Part shown: in pieces, positions 4,996 through 6,542 of the stretch
Position numbering within the stretch: position 1 is the first letter of the stretch
Layout of the letters: each line of letters starts with the position of its first letter
NCBI GenBank assembly: GCA_913054485.1
Contig: CAJXHQ010000186.1
Coordinates: 1 to 6,542 of the forward strand
Origin: an uncultured Paracoccaceae bacterium
GTDB taxonomy: Bacteria; Pseudomonadota; Alphaproteobacteria; Rhodobacterales; Rhodobacteraceae
Reading direction: 5' to 3'
Length of the DNA stretch: 6,542 nucleotides
The notes under the pieces: model-generated
The model's database searches: none
What the model saw: the letters and a program-made list of their open reading frames with translations, nothing else
What the model was told of the DNA's origin: nothing
Program-made: the position numbers and the translations under genes

Positions 4996-6275
4996 GCCGG
5001 GAACATCAGCGCGCGGCGGAACCGGCCAAGCGGGAAACGGGCCATTTTCTGCATCACCGGCGAATAAGGCAGATCCGGTGTGCGCCCCTGCACCAGATCG
5101 CCCAGCAGCCGGCCGGCGTAGGTGCCCATGGCAACGCCATTGCCATGATAACAGAGACCCGCATACATGCCCTTCACCTCTGGCACCGGCCCGGCAAAAG
5201 GCACCAGATTGCGGCTGAGGCAGACCATTCCGGACCACATGTTTTCAGCCTCCACCTCCTGCCAGGCCGGGAACATGGCGTCGAAATCGCGGCGCAACTG
5301 GCGGCGGATGGCTGCCTCGGCCCGCGGTGAGGACATCAGCCCGCCGCGCATCCCGAACAGGAACCGGCGGTCCGGCATCAGGCGGAAATAATGCAGCAGA
5401 TTGCGGGTGTCATAACTCATCTGATCGGAGGTCCAGCCCTGAAGGTCCAGCTCTGCCTCGCTCATCGGCCGGGTGACCATGACGGTGGATTGCGCGGGCA
5501 TGGTGCGGGCGCGCAGCCAGCCGGGGATGTTCTCGGAAGAATAGCCATTGGTGGCCACGATCACCGCATCGGCACGCAGTTTACCCTGCGGCGTGCGGAT
5601 CAGATGCTTGCCGCCGTGGCGCGAGACAGCAGTGGCGGGGCTTTTCTGAAACAGTTTCGCCCCGGCAGCCTGTGCCGCCCCTGCCAGTCCAAAGAGGTAT
5701 TTGCGCGGGTTAAGCCCAAACCCCACCGGCGTGGTCAGCGCGCCATGAAACGGTCCGGCGAAGCCGTGTTGCGCCAGATCCTGCTGTTCGATCAGCACCG
5801 CGGAAGGGTCTGCTTCGGCCGCTGCGCGCAGGCGGCGCATGGCGCGCGGCGAATGGGCCAACTGGGTTTCGCCCTTCGAATGGGTATCGGCGTCGATCCC
5901 GTGGGCGTCGAGGATGCCGCGCACCAGATGGACGGCCTCTTCCTCGCCAGCTTCATATTCGGCAGTGGCGGCATCGCCAAACAGGCGGCGCATGGCTGCA
6001 CTGCTCAGTTTCGATCCACCGGTGCAGCAGAAACCGCCGTTGCGCCCCGAAGCGCCCCAGCCCGGGGTCTCTGCCTCCAGCACCGCAACGGAGGCGCCGC
6101 TTTCAGCCAGGTGCAGCGCGGCGGACAGGCCGGTGAAACCGCCGCCGATGATCACCACATCGGCGTGCTGCTCTCCCCGGAACACCGGCCAGGCGGGGGC
6201 TGCGATGGTTTCATCCCACCAGCAGCCCTGCCGCGGGCCGGGCCCGTAAGCGTAGTCCGGGAAGAGCCTTTGCAT
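4968..6275 (-). CDS. puuB: FAD-dependent oxidoreductase, gamma-glutamylputrescine oxidase (PuuB)-like
   Basis: This 435-residue flavoprotein belongs to the D-amino-acid oxidase (DAO) superfamily. The Rossmann FAD-binding site is VVIIGGGFTGLSAALHLAES (residues 40-59) ending in the ribose-binding acidic residue of VLEA (65-68). It is followed by the second flavin motif GWGASGRNGGF (72-82) and, near the C-terminus, YAGLCYHGNGVAMGTYAGRL (371-390), which closes the FAD site. The N-terminal GCWWDET segment before the Rossmann fold and the overall length resemble E. coli PuuB (about 426 residues), which oxidises gamma-glutamylputrescine during putrescine breakdown. An upstream, coupled polyamine permease gene supports a polyamine-type substrate, but related enzymes oxidise sarcosine, glycine betaine derivatives or other amines, so the symbol is tentative. 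The ATG at 6275 overlaps the permease stop as TGATG, with no strong ribosome-binding site, implying coupling. Adjacent cysteines (83-84) sit close to the flavin. Confidence 0.85.
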   Translation of the reverse strand: MQRLFPDYAYGPGPRQGCWWDETIAAPAWPVFRGEQHADVVIIGGGFTGLSAALHLAESGASVAVLEAETPGWGASGRNGGFCCTGGSKLSSAAMRRLFGDAATAEYEAGEEEAVHLVRGILDAHGIDADTHSKGETQLAHSPRAMRRLRAAAEADPSAVLIEQQDLAQHGFAGPFHGALTTPVGFGLNPRKYLFGLAGAAQAAGAKLFQKSPATAVSRHGGKHLIRTPQGKLRADAVIVATNGYSSENIPGWLRARTMPAQSTVMVTRPMSEAELDLQGWTSDQMSYDTRNLLHYFRLMPDRRFLFGMRGGLMSSPRAEAAIRRQLRRDFDAMFPAWQEVEAENMWSGMVCLSRNLVPFAGPVPEVKGMYAGLCYHGNGVAMGTYAGRLLGDLVQGRTPDLPYSPVMQKMARFPLGRFRRALMFPAYALLGLLD

Positions 6276-6542
6276 CAGCTGCGCTCGGCCGCTTGTTCTT
6301 CTGCCTTCTGCCGCGCCATCTGCCGCTTGGTCACCAGCGAGGCGGTGATCACACCCACCGTCACGATGGAGATCATGATGGTCGACAGCGCGTTAATCTC
6401 GGGGCTGACGCCCAGACGCACAGCCGAGAAGATCTTGATCGGCAGCGTGGAGGCCGATGGCCCCGAGGTGAAGGAGGCGATCACCAGGTCATCGAGCGAC
6501 AGGGTGAAGGCCAGCAGCCAGCCGGAGATCACGGCGGGCGCG
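6275..6542 (-). CDS. potI: Spermidine/putrescine ABC transporter permease, C-terminal part
   Basis: The last 88 residues of an inner-membrane permease are present; the 5' part lies beyond the window. Two membrane segments are visible, GWLLAFTLSLDDLVIASFTS and TIMISIVTVGVITASLV, joined by a loop containing TLPIKIFSAVRLGVSPEINA. This agrees closely with remembered E. coli PotI (ISGWLLAFTLSLDDLVIASF and VRMGVNPEINALAT), so it is a PotI/PotC-type subunit of a PotFGHI-like importer. The tail after the last helix is cytoplasmic and charged (TKRQMARQKAEEQAAERS). The frame is open through the window edge, so the GTG at 6532 is an internal Val and not a start. The stop shares one base with the oxidoreductase start, consistent with a transport-plus-catabolism operon. 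Confidence 0.92.
   Translation of the reverse strand, partial: APAVISGWLLAFTLSLDDLVIASFTSGPSASTLPIKIFSAVRLGVSPEINALSTIMISIVTVGVITASLVTKRQMARQKAEEQAAERS

Noticed and set aside
4150..5238. Long open frame of 362 codons on the minus strand
   Set aside because: It runs antisense to the phosphotransferase and out of frame within the oxidoreductase. Its composition (His/Arg/Pro-rich, no recognisable domain) is typical of a shadow frame in GC-rich DNA.

Overview
The window comes from a GC-rich genome whose gene content and order point to an alphaproteobacterium, most likely a marine Rhodobacteraceae of the Roseobacter group. This is inferred from a short flagellin without a variable domain, a CheL-type rod-binding protein without a muramidase domain, a small FlgN-like chaperone, an Ala/Gln/Pro-rich FliK directly followed by FlgD, and CtrA-like promoter motifs. 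No taxonomic marker gene is present, so the placement is tentative.

Layout. Positions 1-759 (minus strand) hold nearly all of a flagellin gene, lacking its last codons. Its 760-989 upstream region carries two GC-rich hairpins close to the ribosome-binding site, a TTAG-N7-TTAGC repeat resembling a CtrA site, and a perfect 10-bp inverted repeat. Positions 990-1656 (minus) hold a translationally coupled pair, cheL then flgN. A 126-bp divergent promoter region (1657-1782) carries a better CtrA-like site and a palindrome. On the plus strand follow fliK (1783-3384) and flgD (3388-4059), three bases apart. Next is a phosphotransferase gene (about 4135-4995, plus) that looks degraded. It overlaps tail to tail with an FAD-dependent oxidoreductase of the PuuB/DAO family (4968-6275, minus), which is coupled to the 3' end of a PotI-like spermidine/putrescine permease gene (6275-6542, minus).

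The left two thirds is a flagellar locus: filament subunit, rod-assembly factor, filament-junction chaperone, hook-length ruler and hook cap. The right third is a polyamine uptake and catabolism locus. The phosphotransferase remnant marks the boundary.

The most striking observation is that fliK and the phosphotransferase gene are each interrupted by one in-frame TAG. Both reading frames continue with convincing family sequence after the stop. The two TAGs lie in the only two CTAG tetramers in the window, each is one transition away from a plausible sense codon, and no intact gene here ends in TAG. Recent pseudogenisation, sequence error or amber suppression could each explain this. If the fliK stop is real and not read through, loss of hook-length control and motility would be expected. 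I see no CRISPR array, tRNA, rRNA, insertion sequence or clearly new multi-gene system.
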